Below, piece by piece: positions 7,387 through 15,917 of a stretch of 64,000 nucleotides of DNA. Below the pieces are notes generated by a model. The model saw only the letters and a list, made by a program, of their open reading frames with translations, was not told where the DNA came from and did no database searches. The position numbers were made by a program, and so were the translations under genes. The stretch's first letter is position 1, and every line of letters begins with the position of its first letter. The DNA is taken from contig NZ_JAYKPK010000001.1 of the NCBI RefSeq assembly GCF_035117555.1, positions 1-64,000 of the forward strand, in the 5' to 3' direction. Source of the stretch: Yoonia sp035117555. Lineage in GTDB: Bacteria; Pseudomonadota; Alphaproteobacteria; Rhodobacterales; Rhodobacteraceae.

Positions 7387-8106
7387 ATGCCGCGTGAAAC
7401 TTTGGTCCTTGTGCCCCCGATGCTCTGTGATGCAGAGATTTTTGCGCCGCAGATGCGCGCCTTGGGCAATGATCATGCGGTGATGTTCGCGCCGACGACG
7501 CAGGGCGAGCGGATGGAGGAAATCGCCTCGCAGATCCTGACATGGGCGCCCAGCAAATTCGCGCTGGCAGGGATGGGCATGGGCGGCATGGTCGCGCTGG
7601 AGGTCTTGCGCCGTGCGCCTGACCGGGTGACGCGGATCGCGCTGATCGCGACCTCTGCGCAGGCCGATACGCCTGATGCGGCGGCTGAGCGGGAAACCCA
7701 TATCGTTGCCGCCAAAAGCGGCGGACGCTGGCAGGAGGTGCTGCAGGATGAGATCAAATCAAGCTGGATGGCCCCGGCGACCGACCGTGTCGCGCTGACG
7801 CGGCAATTGATGCAGATGGGGCAGGGGCTGGGGCCTGCGGTCTATATCGGCCAGTCGCGCGCGTTGCAGCGGCGTAAGGATCAGCAGGCGACGTTGCGTC
7901 AGATCAAACAGCCCGCGCTGGTGATTGGCGGACGTCATGACGGGCAATATCCGGTGAAACGGCAGGAATTCACCGCCGAAATGATCCCCTATGCCAAGCT
8001 GGAAATCATCGAAGAGGCCGGTTACCTGCCGACGCTGGAAGCGCCGGATCAAGTATCCGATGCGCTGCGGCGCTGGATGAAAGCGCCGCAGATGTCGCGC
8101 GCTTAG
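7387..8106 (+). CDS. Alpha/beta hydrolase-fold protein with degenerate catalytic triad
   Basis: A 239-residue alpha/beta-hydrolase fold protein. The nucleophile elbow reads AGMGMGG (residues 61-67), with Gly64 where Ser is expected. The position usually held by the catalytic His in a GHxxxxExP motif is Tyr213 (GYLPTLEAP). The acidic residue is retained in GGRHDG (Asp185). Two of three catalytic residues therefore appear lost while the fold motifs remain, suggesting a binding or regulatory protein, or an altered chemistry. It converges with phaZ, overlapping by four bases; its upstream neighbour is an intact hydrolase. Confidence 0.75.
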   Translation: MPRETLVLVPPMLCDAEIFAPQMRALGNDHAVMFAPTTQGERMEEIASQILTWAPSKFALAGMGMGGMVALEVLRRAPDRVTRIALIATSAQADTPDAAAERETHIVAAKSGGRWQEVLQDEIKSSWMAPATDRVALTRQLMQMGQGLGPAVYIGQSRALQRRKDQQATLRQIKQPALVIGGRHDGQYPVKRQEFTAEMIPYAKLEIIEEAGYLPTLEAPDQVSDALRRWMKAPQMSRA

Positions 8107-9371
8107 GCGGCGACGTTTTTGTTTGCTGCTTTGGCGGTATCGCCGGAATGCGCATCAATGAATTCCAGCACCAAAGGCCGGATATTGTTGCGCCAGCTGC
8201 CGCCCGCGAAGATCCCGTAATGTCCGGCACCCGGTTCAAGATGCGCGAATTTCTTGCTGTCGGGCAGGCCGGTCAGCAGATCAAGGGCGGCAAGACATTG
8301 GCCGGGGGCGGAAATATCGTCTTTCTCACCCTCGACGATCTTGACGGCGACGGTGGTGATCTTGCCCATATCGACAGGTTTGCCATTCACGGTAAAGCAA
8401 TTGCGGGCGATATCGCGGTCTTTGAAGATGCGTTCGACCGTGGACAGGTAGAATTCGGCGGTCATATCCATCACCGCCAGATATTCATCATAAAACAGGT
8501 TATGCTTGTCGTAATCCGAGGCTTCGCCTTTGGCGGTCTTGATGATCTGGTCCTGAAACGCCTTGCTGTGGGTTTCCATATTCATCGAGATGAAAGACGA
8601 CAGCTGCAACAGACCGGGATAGACCTGCCGACCGACGCCGGAATATTTGAAACCGACGCGCTGGATCATCGTCTGTTCCAGCTGGCCCATGGTGACAGAG
8701 CGGCCGAAATCGGTGACTTCGGTCGGGTTGGCATCGGGGTCGACAGGACCGCCGATCAGGGTCAAGGAGCGGGGCTGCGCCTTGGGGTCTTCTTCCGCCA
8801 GATAGGCGGTGGCGGCCAGCGCCAAAGGCACGGGCTGGCAGACCGCAATCACATGGATGTCAGAGCCGAGTTCGCGCATGAAATCGACCAGATAGAGCGT
8901 GTAATCATCGACGTCGAACTTGCCTGCGCTGACGGGGATGTCGCGGGCATTGTGCCAGTCGGTGATATAGACATCGGCATCGGGCAACAGGCTGATCACT
9001 GTCTTGCGCAGCAAGGTCGCGTAATGGCCCGACATCGGCGCGACCAGCAGAACGCGGCGTTTGCTGGCTTTGCGGCCCGGTGTGGTGAAATGCAGCAAAT
9101 CGCCGAACGGGCGCTTGAGGATGCGTTCAATGACCACAGGATAATCGCGGCCTTTGTCGCCCGCGATCGGCGGCAGGTTCCAGTCAGGTTTGACGACCAT
9201 GCGGGCGAATGTCCGTTCCGTCACATCGCCCCATGCGCCCAGCCAATCCATCGCCGGGTTCGCGGCCAGCGACATCATCGGATAGGATGCAAAAGCTCGC
9301 GCCGTGGCACCAAGCCACTGATTGGTGTTACGCATGCTTTCCATCAGGTCATAGGTCATCATATACTTCAT
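8103..9371 (-). CDS. phaZ: Intracellular poly(3-hydroxyalkanoate) depolymerase
   Basis: Degrades stored PHA granules to hydroxyacids. The 422-residue protein has the features of type-i intracellular PHA depolymerases: an N-terminal TNQWLGATARAFASYPMMS segment, a lipase-like fold with the nucleophilic Cys in IAVCQP instead of a Ser box, and the C-terminal GAGHYGIFAGGSWR with the catalytic His. The start at 9371 (MKYMMTYDLMESM) is the family start; the 51 codons upstream run through the phaC promoter. It is transcribed divergently from phaC across 62 bases carrying a PhaR operator, the usual arrangement in Rhodobacterales. Confidence 0.95.
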   Translation of the reverse strand: MKYMMTYDLMESMRNTNQWLGATARAFASYPMMSLAANPAMDWLGAWGDVTERTFARMVVKPDWNLPPIAGDKGRDYPVVIERILKRPFGDLLHFTTPGRKASKRRVLLVAPMSGHYATLLRKTVISLLPDADVYITDWHNARDIPVSAGKFDVDDYTLYLVDFMRELGSDIHVIAVCQPVPLALAATAYLAEEDPKAQPRSLTLIGGPVDPDANPTEVTDFGRSVTMGQLEQTMIQRVGFKYSGVGRQVYPGLLQLSSFISMNMETHSKAFQDQIIKTAKGEASDYDKHNLFYDEYLAVMDMTAEFYLSTVERIFKDRDIARNCFTVNGKPVDMGKITTVAVKIVEGEKDDISAPGQCLAALDLLTGLPDSKKFAHLEPGAGHYGIFAGGSWRNNIRPLVLEFIDAHSGDTAKAANKNVAA

Positions 9372-9398
9372 ACCAATACTCCGACGGGTTACGCAAAA

Positions 9399-9414
9399 TG
9401 CTGCACTCGCAGCA
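9399..9414. promoter_or_regulatory. PhaR operator between phaZ and phaC
   Basis: Palindrome TGCTGC-ACTC-GCAGCA, containing CTGC-N4-GCAG. This matches the PhaR recognition pattern described for Paracoccus denitrificans (CTGC-N3/4-GCAG). It is placed to repress both divergent promoters. Confidence 0.85.
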
Positions 9415-9433
9415 TAGGCATAGGTGAGGGACC

Positions 9434-11233
9434 ATGACAACCAACGATTTAGACTCCGTAAAAGAAACGGGCGAAGGTGTTGCAAAGCTGGAAGCCAACC
9501 TCGCGCGGGTCGAGGAACTGACACAGCGTTTGTTGAAAGTCATGGGCCAGTCCCGCAAAGTCCCCGCCGCCTTGCAGGGGCCTAGTCAGGAGCTTTATGT
9601 CAAAGCGGCCAGCGCCTATATGAATGAGATGATGCAGAACCCGGCCAAGCTGATCGAACATCAGCTGGCGTTCTGGGGCAAATCGGTGAAACATTACGTC
9701 GAAGCGCAGCATCTGCTGGCGCAGGGCAAGCTGACCCCGCCGAGCGACGAGACGCCCAAGGATCGCCGGTTTGCGCATGAATTATGGGATACCAATCCCT
9801 ATTTCAATTTCATCAAGCAGCAATATCTGTTGAATGCCGCTGCCGTGCAGCAGGCGGTGGAGGATATCGACACGCTGGATGAGGGTGAGAAAAAGCGCCT
9901 GCGCTATTTCAGCCAGCAATTGGTCGATATGATCAGCCCGACCAATTTCCTGCCGACAAATCCCGAGGCGCTGGCCCTGGCCGCAGAGACGGAAGGCGAA
10001 AGCCTTGTCGCCGGTCTGGAAAACATGATTGCCGATCTGGAGGCCAATGGCGGCGATCTGGTGGTGACATTGGCGGATAAGAAGGCGTTCAAACTGGGTG
10101 AAAATCTGGCCACGACGCCGGGTTCGGTGGTGTTTCGCAACCATCTGTTCGAACTGATCCAATATGCGCCCAGCACGGATGAGGTGCATGAAATCCCGCT
10201 GCTGATCTTTCCGCCATGGATCAACAAATTCTATATCCTTGATCTGAAACCACAAAACAGCCTGATCAAATGGGCGGTCGATCAAGGTTACACCGTTTTC
10301 GTCGTGTCCTGGGTGAACCCGGATGCATCCTATGCCGATACGTCGATGTCGGATTACATCGAGGATGGCTATCTGACCGCGATGTCCGAGGTCAAAAAGA
10401 TCTGTGGCGTGAAAAAGATCAATGCGGTGGGCTATTGCATCGCGGGCACGACCCTGTCGCTGACTTTGGCGCTGATGAAGCAGCGCAAGGATACATCGGT
10501 GAATGCTGCGACCTTCTTTACCACGCTGACGGATTTTTCCGACAGGGGCGAGGTGGGGGTGTTCCTGAACGATGATTTCATCGACGGGATCGAGGCGGAA
10601 GTGGCCGAGAATGGCATCCTCGATTCCTTTTTCATGTCGCGGACGTTTTCGTTCCTGCGCTCCAACGATCTGATCTATGGACCCGCGATCAAAAGCTATA
10701 TGATGGGCAAGGCGCCACCGGCGTTTGACCTGCTCTATTGGAATGGTGACGGCACCAACTTGCCAGCGAAAATGGCAGTCGAATATCTGCGGGGCCTGTG
10801 TCAGGACGACCGTTTCGCCAATGGTGACGGGTTCGAGATTTGCGGCACCACTGTCCGACTGAAAGACGTGACCGTGCCGCTCTGTGCTGTGGCCTGCGAG
10901 ACGGATCACATCGCCGCCTGGAAAAGCAGCTATGCGGGAATTCAGAAGATGGGGTCGAAGGACAAAACCTTCATCCTGTCGGAATCCGGCCATATCGCGG
11001 GGATCATCAATCCGCCCAGCAAAAACAAATATGGACACTATCTGAACCCCGAACTGGGTCTATCTGTCAACGACTGGCGCGAATCGGCAACGCGGCAGGA
11101 GGGGTCATGGTGGCCGCGCTGGGATGCGTGGCTGGCGCCGAAATCGGGCAAATCAGTGCCTGCGCGCACAGCCGGTGATGCGGATCATCCTGTCCTTGCC
11201 CCAGCACCTGGCACCTATGTTGCCGCTAAGTAA
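9434..11233 (+). CDS. phaC: Class I poly(3-hydroxyalkanoate) synthase
   Basis: Polymerises 3-hydroxyacyl-CoA into PHA at the granule surface. The 599 residues have the class I layout: an N-terminal domain of about 200 residues with KSVKHYVEAQHLL and the TNPYFNFIKQQYLL block, then the alpha/beta catalytic domain. The lipase-like box is GYCIAGT, with the catalytic Cys (the second Gly of GxCxGG is Ala). Catalytic Asp lies in CETDHIAAWKS and His in SGHIAGIINPP. phaC is followed by phaP and phaR on the same strand, with phaZ divergent. Fit to the family is complete. Confidence 0.97.
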   Translation: MTTNDLDSVKETGEGVAKLEANLARVEELTQRLLKVMGQSRKVPAALQGPSQELYVKAASAYMNEMMQNPAKLIEHQLAFWGKSVKHYVEAQHLLAQGKLTPPSDETPKDRRFAHELWDTNPYFNFIKQQYLLNAAAVQQAVEDIDTLDEGEKKRLRYFSQQLVDMISPTNFLPTNPEALALAAETEGESLVAGLENMIADLEANGGDLVVTLADKKAFKLGENLATTPGSVVFRNHLFELIQYAPSTDEVHEIPLLIFPPWINKFYILDLKPQNSLIKWAVDQGYTVFVVSWVNPDASYADTSMSDYIEDGYLTAMSEVKKICGVKKINAVGYCIAGTTLSLTLALMKQRKDTSVNAATFFTTLTDFSDRGEVGVFLNDDFIDGIEAEVAENGILDSFFMSRTFSFLRSNDLIYGPAIKSYMMGKAPPAFDLLYWNGDGTNLPAKMAVEYLRGLCQDDRFANGDGFEICGTTVRLKDVTVPLCAVACETDHIAAWKSSYAGIQKMGSKDKTFILSESGHIAGIINPPSKNKYGHYLNPELGLSVNDWRESATRQEGSWWPRWDAWLAPKSGKSVPARTAGDADHPVLAPAPGTYVAAK

Positions 11234-11274
11234 GCCATATGACAGCACAATCTGGGGTTTACAAAAAATTCATG

Positions 11275-11285
11275 CTGCGGTGCAG
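11275..11285. promoter_or_regulatory. PhaR operator upstream of phaP (distal)
   Basis: CTGC-GGT-GCAG, an exact CTGC-N3-GCAG match, 28 bases upstream of the proximal operator. Confidence 0.8.
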
Positions 11286-11294
11286 AAAAAAGAC

Positions 11295-11323
11295 TTGAAA
11301 TGCTGCAGTGCAGCATTCATATT
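11295..11323 (+). promoter_or_regulatory. phaP promoter with PhaR operator in the spacer
   Basis: A possible -35 TTGAAA (11295-11300) and -10 CATATT (11318-11323) are 17 bases apart. The perfect palindrome TGCTGCAGTGCAGCA (11301-11315, CTGC-N3-GCAG) fills the spacer, so bound PhaR would block RNA polymerase directly. The operator is clear; the -10 is weak and inferred from spacing. Confidence 0.75.
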
Positions 11324-11376
11324 GGTGTCAGACGAAAACAGCGGATGTTGATCCGCAAACACAAAGGATTACTCCA

Positions 11377-11823
11377 ATGGCTAAGACCCAAGATTTCACC
11401 GCCGTCTTCAAAGACATGATGGGTTCATTCCCAGTTGACACAAAGTCGATGGAAGACAGCTTCAAGAACCAGACTGCTCTGGCAGAAAAAATGTCCAGCG
11501 TTGCCATCGACGCAGCGACCAAATCGACCGAATTGTCGGCGAAATGGGCGCAGGACACGCTGACCAAAATGCAGGCGATCACCACCGCCAAGACAGAGCC
11601 TGCTGATTACGCGAAAGCGATGACCGACTTTGCAACCGCAGCGTCCGAATCCGCAGCCGAGCATATGGCTGCTTTCGCTGAGATCGCGAAAAAAGTGCAG
11701 ACACAGACCATGGAACTGGTTCTGGCTGCTGGCAAAGATATGTCCGAAGAAATGTCCGCCGCTGCCAAAAAAGCCACCAATGAAGTGACTGCTGCTGCGA
11801 AAAAAGCAACAGCCGCCAAGTAA
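11377..11823 (+). CDS. phaP: Phasin (PHA granule-associated protein)
   Basis: Coats and stabilises PHA granules. The 148-residue protein is almost entirely helical, Ala/Lys/Met-rich with heptad-like spacing. It contains the phasin_2-type stretch LAEKMSSVAIDAATKSTELSAKWAQDTLTK (residues about 30-60). It ends in an AAKKAT-rich tail (three similar units), typical of alphaproteobacterial phasins. The start at 11377 has AAGGA nine bases upstream. It is flanked by two PhaR operators 5' and a hairpin terminator 3', so it is probably transcribed alone and strongly induced when PHA titrates PhaR. Confidence 0.93.
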   Translation: MAKTQDFTAVFKDMMGSFPVDTKSMEDSFKNQTALAEKMSSVAIDAATKSTELSAKWAQDTLTKMQAITTAKTEPADYAKAMTDFATAASESAAEHMAAFAEIAKKVQTQTMELVLAAGKDMSEEMSAAAKKATNEVTAAAKKATAAK

Positions 11824-11867
11824 GGTTGATCGACATAACCCGGATTTCGTCCGGGGATTGTTTCAGA

Positions 11868-11897
11868 AACGGCTCGCGTCACGCGGGCCGTTTTTTC
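11868..11897 (+). terminator. Rho-independent terminator after phaP
   Basis: Hairpin with arms AACGGC(t)CGCG and CGCG(g)GCCGTT around a short loop, ending in a run of six T. It separates phaP from phaR. Confidence 0.88.
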
Positions 11898-11942
11898 GTT
11901 TGAGGTAGTGCTTTCCTTTTCGGCAGACGCGTCCTAGGCTTG

Positions 11943-11953
11943 CCGCAGTGCAA
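11943..11953. promoter_or_regulatory. Degenerate PhaR-like site before phaR
   Basis: CCGC-AGT-GCAA differs from CTGC-N3-GCAG at one base in each arm and lies just upstream of phaR. It may allow weak autoregulation. Confidence 0.4.
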
Positions 11954-11975
11954 CATTCCCCGGGGAGGGCGCGTT

Positions 11976-12512
11976 TTGGCTGACACCAACAAACCACTAC
12001 TGATCAAGCGATATGCAAGCCGCCGTCTGTATAATACGGAAACCAGTGATTACGTGACGCTGGAGGATATCGCGCTGTTCATCCGCGAAGGCCGCGAGGT
12101 GCAGATCGTCGATCTGAAATCCGGCGATGACCTGACCCGGCAATATCTGCTGCAAATCATCGCCGAACACGAAAGCCGCGGCGAAAGCGTTCTGCCCGTC
12201 GACGTGCTGACCGATCTGGTGCGCAGCTATACCACACAGGCCGCTTCGGTGGTGCCGCAATTTCTGCAAGCCAGTTTCGAGATGCTGCGCGATGGTCAGT
12301 CCAAAGCGATGGAAAACATGACCAAGGCCAGCCCGATGACCGCGATGCCCGGCTTTGACGCGATGCGCGCGCAGCAGGCGGCGTTTTTCAAGGCGATGAC
12401 GGGTGGTCTGGTCGGTGCCAGTTCCGGCCCTGCCAAGGACGGCGATGAATTGCGCGAGATCAAAAGCGAATTGGCCGCTTTGCAGGACAAGCTGGCGAAA
12501 CTGAATAAATAG
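11976..12512 (+). CDS. phaR: PHA synthesis repressor PhaR
   Basis: DNA-binding repressor that also binds PHA and releases the phasin promoter when polymer appears. The 178 residues begin with the highly conserved PHB/PHA accumulation regulator DNA-binding domain (LIKRYASRRLYNTETSDYVTL, residues about 8-28, then IREGREVQIVDLKSGDDLT). A DUF-type central region (SVLPVDVLTDLVRSY) and a C-terminal helical tail follow. The TTG at 11976 is chosen as start because GGGGAGG precedes it at proper distance. A TTG 36 bases further upstream would overlap the PhaR-like site. Convergent with the puuB-like gene, three bases apart. Confidence 0.94.
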   Translation: MADTNKPLLIKRYASRRLYNTETSDYVTLEDIALFIREGREVQIVDLKSGDDLTRQYLLQIIAEHESRGESVLPVDVLTDLVRSYTTQAASVVPQFLQASFEMLRDGQSKAMENMTKASPMTAMPGFDAMRAQQAAFFKAMTGGLVGASSGPAKDGDELREIKSELAALQDKLAKLNK

Positions 12513-12515
12513 GCG

Positions 12516-13820
12516 TCAGATCCCCAGCCGGTCGCGCAGGGCATACCATGTCATTGCCAGCGTCAGCAGTGGCGCGCGCAAGGCGGGACCACCGGGGAAA
12601 TTGGGCACTTTCAATCCGGCGAGCGTGTCGAAACGACCGGCTTGACCCGCCACAGCCTCTGCCATCACTTTGCCTGCGAGGCCTGACAGGGCGACGCCAT
12701 GGCCGGAAAATCCGGCACCTGACAGCACATTGGGTGCAACACGCTGGATCGCGGGCAGGCGGGTCATGGTGATGCCAAGCGTGCCGCCCCAGACATAATC
12801 CACCTTCACGCCTTTCAACTGCGGGAACAAATTGGTCATCCGCTGGATCAACGCGGTGCTGATATCGCGGGGGTAGCCGATGGAATAGCTTTCACGCCCG
12901 CCGAACAGGAAACGGTTATCTTCGGACAGACGGTAGTAGTTCACCACGAATTTGCTGTCGGCCACCGCGATATCGCGCGCCAGCACGTCGTGCGCGCGAT
13001 CTCCCAATGGCTCCGTCGCGCAGATGAAGCTGTTGATCGGCATGACCTTGGCCGCGACCTTGCGGTTGATGTCGGACAGATAACCATTGCCCGCCATGAT
13101 CACATGGCGCGCTTTGACCTGCCCCTTGGCGGTGCGGATTGTCGCGGGATCGCCCATGGTGATATCGGTCACTTCGGACAGATCATATAGCTGTGCGCCC
13201 GCTGCTTCGGCCAGCCGCGCGAGGCCAAGCGCATAGCGTAATGGGTGGATATGCCCCGCACCCATATCGAGCAGGCCGCCCTGATAGAGCGGTGATTTGA
13301 CCAGATCGCGCATTTCCTCGGGGGCGAGCTTTTCAATCTGGTCATAGCCATAATGCTGCGCCAGATAATCGGCATCGACGTAATAGTCGCGCGCTTCACC
13401 GGCGGAATAGAAGCCATGCGCCACGCCGGGGCGATAGCGCGCCTCGGGGATATGAGTGGCGCAGGTTTGGCGGACATCCTCTTTGGCCTCTTCTGCCAGA
13501 ACCCAAAGCGCGGTCGCCTGATCCTTGCCCAGCTTGCGCGCCAGACTTTGCTGGCTGGCGTTATAGCCTGACCCGACCTGACCGCCATTGCGCCCCGACG
13601 CGCCGAACCCCGCGCGATGCGCATCCAGCACCACAACGCTAAGGCCCTTTTGCGCCAGATGCCATGCCGCCGACAGGCCGGTATAGCCCGCGCCGATCAC
13701 GCAGACATCGGCGGTGATATCACCCGTCAGGGCCGGGCGCAGGGGCGGCAGGTCGCAGCTCGCGGCATACCAGCTGGGCGGCATTTCACCGGCGCGGTCG
13801 TTGCGATACAGCGGGTTCAT
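12516..13820 (-). CDS. puuB: FAD-dependent oxidoreductase, gamma-glutamylputrescine oxidase-like
   Basis: DAO-family flavoenzyme of 434 residues. The N-terminal PSWYAAS segment is followed by the FAD-binding ADVCVIGAGYTGLSAAWHLAQKG (residues about 40-62). The GRNGGQVGSGYN block and a C-terminal GFSGHGVALSGLAGK complete the family picture. This matches PuuB/OrdL enzymes, which oxidise gamma-glutamylated amines to aldehydes. It is the last gene of the operon and overlaps the upstream glutamine-synthetase-like gene by four bases. The gamma-glutamyl amine substrate is inferred from that neighbour; other amine substrates are possible. Confidence 0.82.
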   Translation of the reverse strand: MNPLYRNDRAGEMPPSWYAASCDLPPLRPALTGDITADVCVIGAGYTGLSAAWHLAQKGLSVVVLDAHRAGFGASGRNGGQVGSGYNASQQSLARKLGKDQATALWVLAEEAKEDVRQTCATHIPEARYRPGVAHGFYSAGEARDYYVDADYLAQHYGYDQIEKLAPEEMRDLVKSPLYQGGLLDMGAGHIHPLRYALGLARLAEAAGAQLYDLSEVTDITMGDPATIRTAKGQVKARHVIMAGNGYLSDINRKVAAKVMPINSFICATEPLGDRAHDVLARDIAVADSKFVVNYYRLSEDNRFLFGGRESYSIGYPRDISTALIQRMTNLFPQLKGVKVDYVWGGTLGITMTRLPAIQRVAPNVLSGAGFSGHGVALSGLAGKVMAEAVAGQAGRFDTLAGLKVPNFPGGPALRAPLLTLAMTWYALRDRLGI

Positions 13821-15169
13821 ACGTTCAACAACAAATGTTCGCGTTCCCATGGGCTGATGACCTGCAGGAATTCCTTGTATTCCAGCCGTTTGACGATGGA
13901 ATAGACCCGCGCGAAATCTTCGCCTAAAACCTCACGCAATTCTTTCGCCTCGTCGAAGAGGTCCAGCGCGTCGGACAATGACCCCGCGATTTCGGATTCG
14001 GAATCGTAAGCTTCACCGACCCAGCGTTTTTCGGGGCGCAGTTCATTCTTCAGCCCCAGATACCCGCAGGCAAGCGAAGCGGCGATGCACAGGTACGGAT
14101 TGCAATCCATCCCCGGCAGACGGTTTTCGATCCGCCGCGCGTCGGGGTCAGAGATGGGAATGCGAATGCCGGTTGTGCGGTTGTCGCGGCCCCATTCAAG
14201 GTTCACGGGGGCGGCCGAATCCGGCACATAGCGACGATAGCTGTTCACATAGGGCGCGATCACGGCGATGGCGCTGGGCATATGTTTCTGCAAGCCGCCG
14301 ATGAAGTGGAAAAACGCATCGGTTTCGCCGCCGCCCGGCCCGGTGAACATATTGCGGCCTTTGCTGTCCAGCACCGAATGGTGGACATGCATGGCGGAAC
14401 CCGGTTCGCCCTCGATCGGCTTGGCCATGAAAGTGGCGAAGCAATTATGCTTCAAGGCCGCTTCGCGGATCAGGCGTTTGAAGAAGAAGACTTCATCGGC
14501 GAGTTTGATCGGGTTGCCGTGGCGCAGGTTGATTTCCAACTGGCCTGCGCCGCCTTCCTGCGCGATGCCGTCGATTTCAAACCCCTGAATTTCGGCAAAT
14601 TCATAGATATCGTCGATGACCGGGCCGTAATCATCCACCGCCGACATCGAATAGGCCTGCCGTCCGGCGGCGGGGCGTCCGGTGCGGCCCATCATTGGTT
14701 CAATCGCCTTGGCAGGGTCGATGTTGCGGCCCACCAGATAGAATTCCATTTCGGGGGCGACAACCGGCGTCCAGCCTTCGGCTTTATAGAGGTCGACCAC
14801 CCGACGCAGCACGTTGCGGGGGGAAAAGGCGACAGGATTGCCTTTCTGGTCATAGGCGTCATGGATCACCTGCAATGTGCCATCGGCGGCCCACGGCGCG
14901 GCAGTCGCGGTCGAAAGGTCTGGTTTCAGGATCATATCGGGTTCAAGGAAACCGTCCGGGCCGGAAGCTTCACCCCATTCGCCGGTGATGGTCTGGAAGA
15001 AGATCGAATTGGGCAGGTGGAAATGGCTTTGCTTTTCCCATTTGCCCGCTGGCACGGCCTTACCGCGCGCGATGCCGGGCAGGTCGGCAATGACGCATTC
15101 GACCTCGTCCAGACGGTTTGCCTCCAGATAGGCGGCGGCGGCGGCGGGGATTTTTGTGGTCCAGCTCAT
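13817..15169 (-). CDS. puuA: Glutamine synthetase family protein, PuuA-like gamma-glutamyl amine ligase
   Basis: ATP-dependent ligase of 450 residues that probably joins glutamate to an amine such as putrescine. Catalytic-domain motifs are present: PEMEFYLV (metal-binding Glu), GGAGQLEINLRHG, MAKPIEGEPGSAMHVHHS (ATP/metal His), and RTTGIRIP with the Arg pair. The protein lacks the adenylylation-loop context of GlnA. It starts with a four-base overlap with the amidotransferase gene and ends overlapping puuB. A second, divergent copy lies two genes upstream, so the two may differ in amine specificity. Confidence 0.82.
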   Translation of the reverse strand: MSWTTKIPAAAAAYLEANRLDEVECVIADLPGIARGKAVPAGKWEKQSHFHLPNSIFFQTITGEWGEASGPDGFLEPDMILKPDLSTATAAPWAADGTLQVIHDAYDQKGNPVAFSPRNVLRRVVDLYKAEGWTPVVAPEMEFYLVGRNIDPAKAIEPMMGRTGRPAAGRQAYSMSAVDDYGPVIDDIYEFAEIQGFEIDGIAQEGGAGQLEINLRHGNPIKLADEVFFFKRLIREAALKHNCFATFMAKPIEGEPGSAMHVHHSVLDSKGRNMFTGPGGGETDAFFHFIGGLQKHMPSAIAVIAPYVNSYRRYVPDSAAPVNLEWGRDNRTTGIRIPISDPDARRIENRLPGMDCNPYLCIAASLACGYLGLKNELRPEKRWVGEAYDSESEIAGSLSDALDLFDEAKELREVLGEDFARVYSIVKRLEYKEFLQVISPWEREHLLLNV

Positions 15170-15852
15170 GCGAGTGTTCTTTCCTTGAAGAACCGCGCGA
15201 TCTGCGCGGCAAGGCGGGGGCTATCCACCGGTTTGTCCAGATCGTCACGCACCTGTTCCAGCTGCGCATCGGGCACATTGCCGGGGCCGCGATATTTCAG
15301 CAGCCCGTCAATGACCGGCGTGTCGAATTCAGGATGCGGCTGCACGGTGAAAATCCGGTTGCCATAGACCAGCGCGGCATTGGTGCAGAAATTATTGCTG
15401 CCTACGACAGTCGCATCATCGGGGCGGGTGACCACCTGATCCTGATGCCAGGCGTTCAGGGCGTATGCGGTGCCGTTGATGTCATATTCCTGCCGCCCGA
15501 CAGCCCAGCCGCCCGCGAATTTTTCGACCTTGCCACCCAGCGCCTGCGCGGTGATCTGATGGCCGAAACACACACCCACCAAGGGGATATCAGCGGCATA
15601 GATGTCGCGGATCAGCGCCTCAAGCGGGGGGATGAAGGGATGGTCTTCATAGGCGCCATGTTTGGACCCGGTGATCAGCCAGCCGTCGCAATCGCTGACC
15701 GCCTGCGGGAATTCCATGTCCACGACATTATAGACGATAAAGTCAAAGCCATTGCCGCTTAGAAGCCGTTGGAACAGGTCTGCGAAATCACCAGTGGTCG
15801 GGCGCAATTCGTCCGGCGCGTGCCCTGTTTGCAGGATGCCGATTTTCATCAT
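15166..15852 (-). CDS. Class I glutamine amidotransferase-like hydrolase
   Basis: A 228-residue stand-alone GATase1 domain of the GMP-synthase-like type. The nucleophile elbow is GVCFGHQ and the His-Glu pair is in QPHPEFDTP, so the triad is complete; the oxyanion strand is LITGSKHGAYED. Between two gamma-glutamyl ligases it could remove the glutamyl group from the oxidised product, the role PuuD plays in E. coli. It is, however, not of the Peptidase_C26/PuuD layout, so this is inferred from context only. A 65-base gap separates it from the upstream ligase gene; it overlaps the downstream one by four bases. Confidence 0.8.
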   Translation of the reverse strand: MMKIGILQTGHAPDELRPTTGDFADLFQRLLSGNGFDFIVYNVVDMEFPQAVSDCDGWLITGSKHGAYEDHPFIPPLEALIRDIYAADIPLVGVCFGHQITAQALGGKVEKFAGGWAVGRQEYDINGTAYALNAWHQDQVVTRPDDATVVGSNNFCTNAALVYGNRIFTVQPHPEFDTPVIDGLLKYRGPGNVPDAQLEQVRDDLDKPVDSPRLAAQIARFFKERTLA

Positions 15853-15917
15853 TTCACCATATGTTGGGTTTCGCCGCCAAGCTAACCCGCCATTGATGTG
15901 GCTGCAAGCAGACAGCG

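Noticed and set aside
9782..11038. 418-residue ORF opposite phaC
   Set aside because: Antisense shadow; no motif, and phaC is unambiguous.
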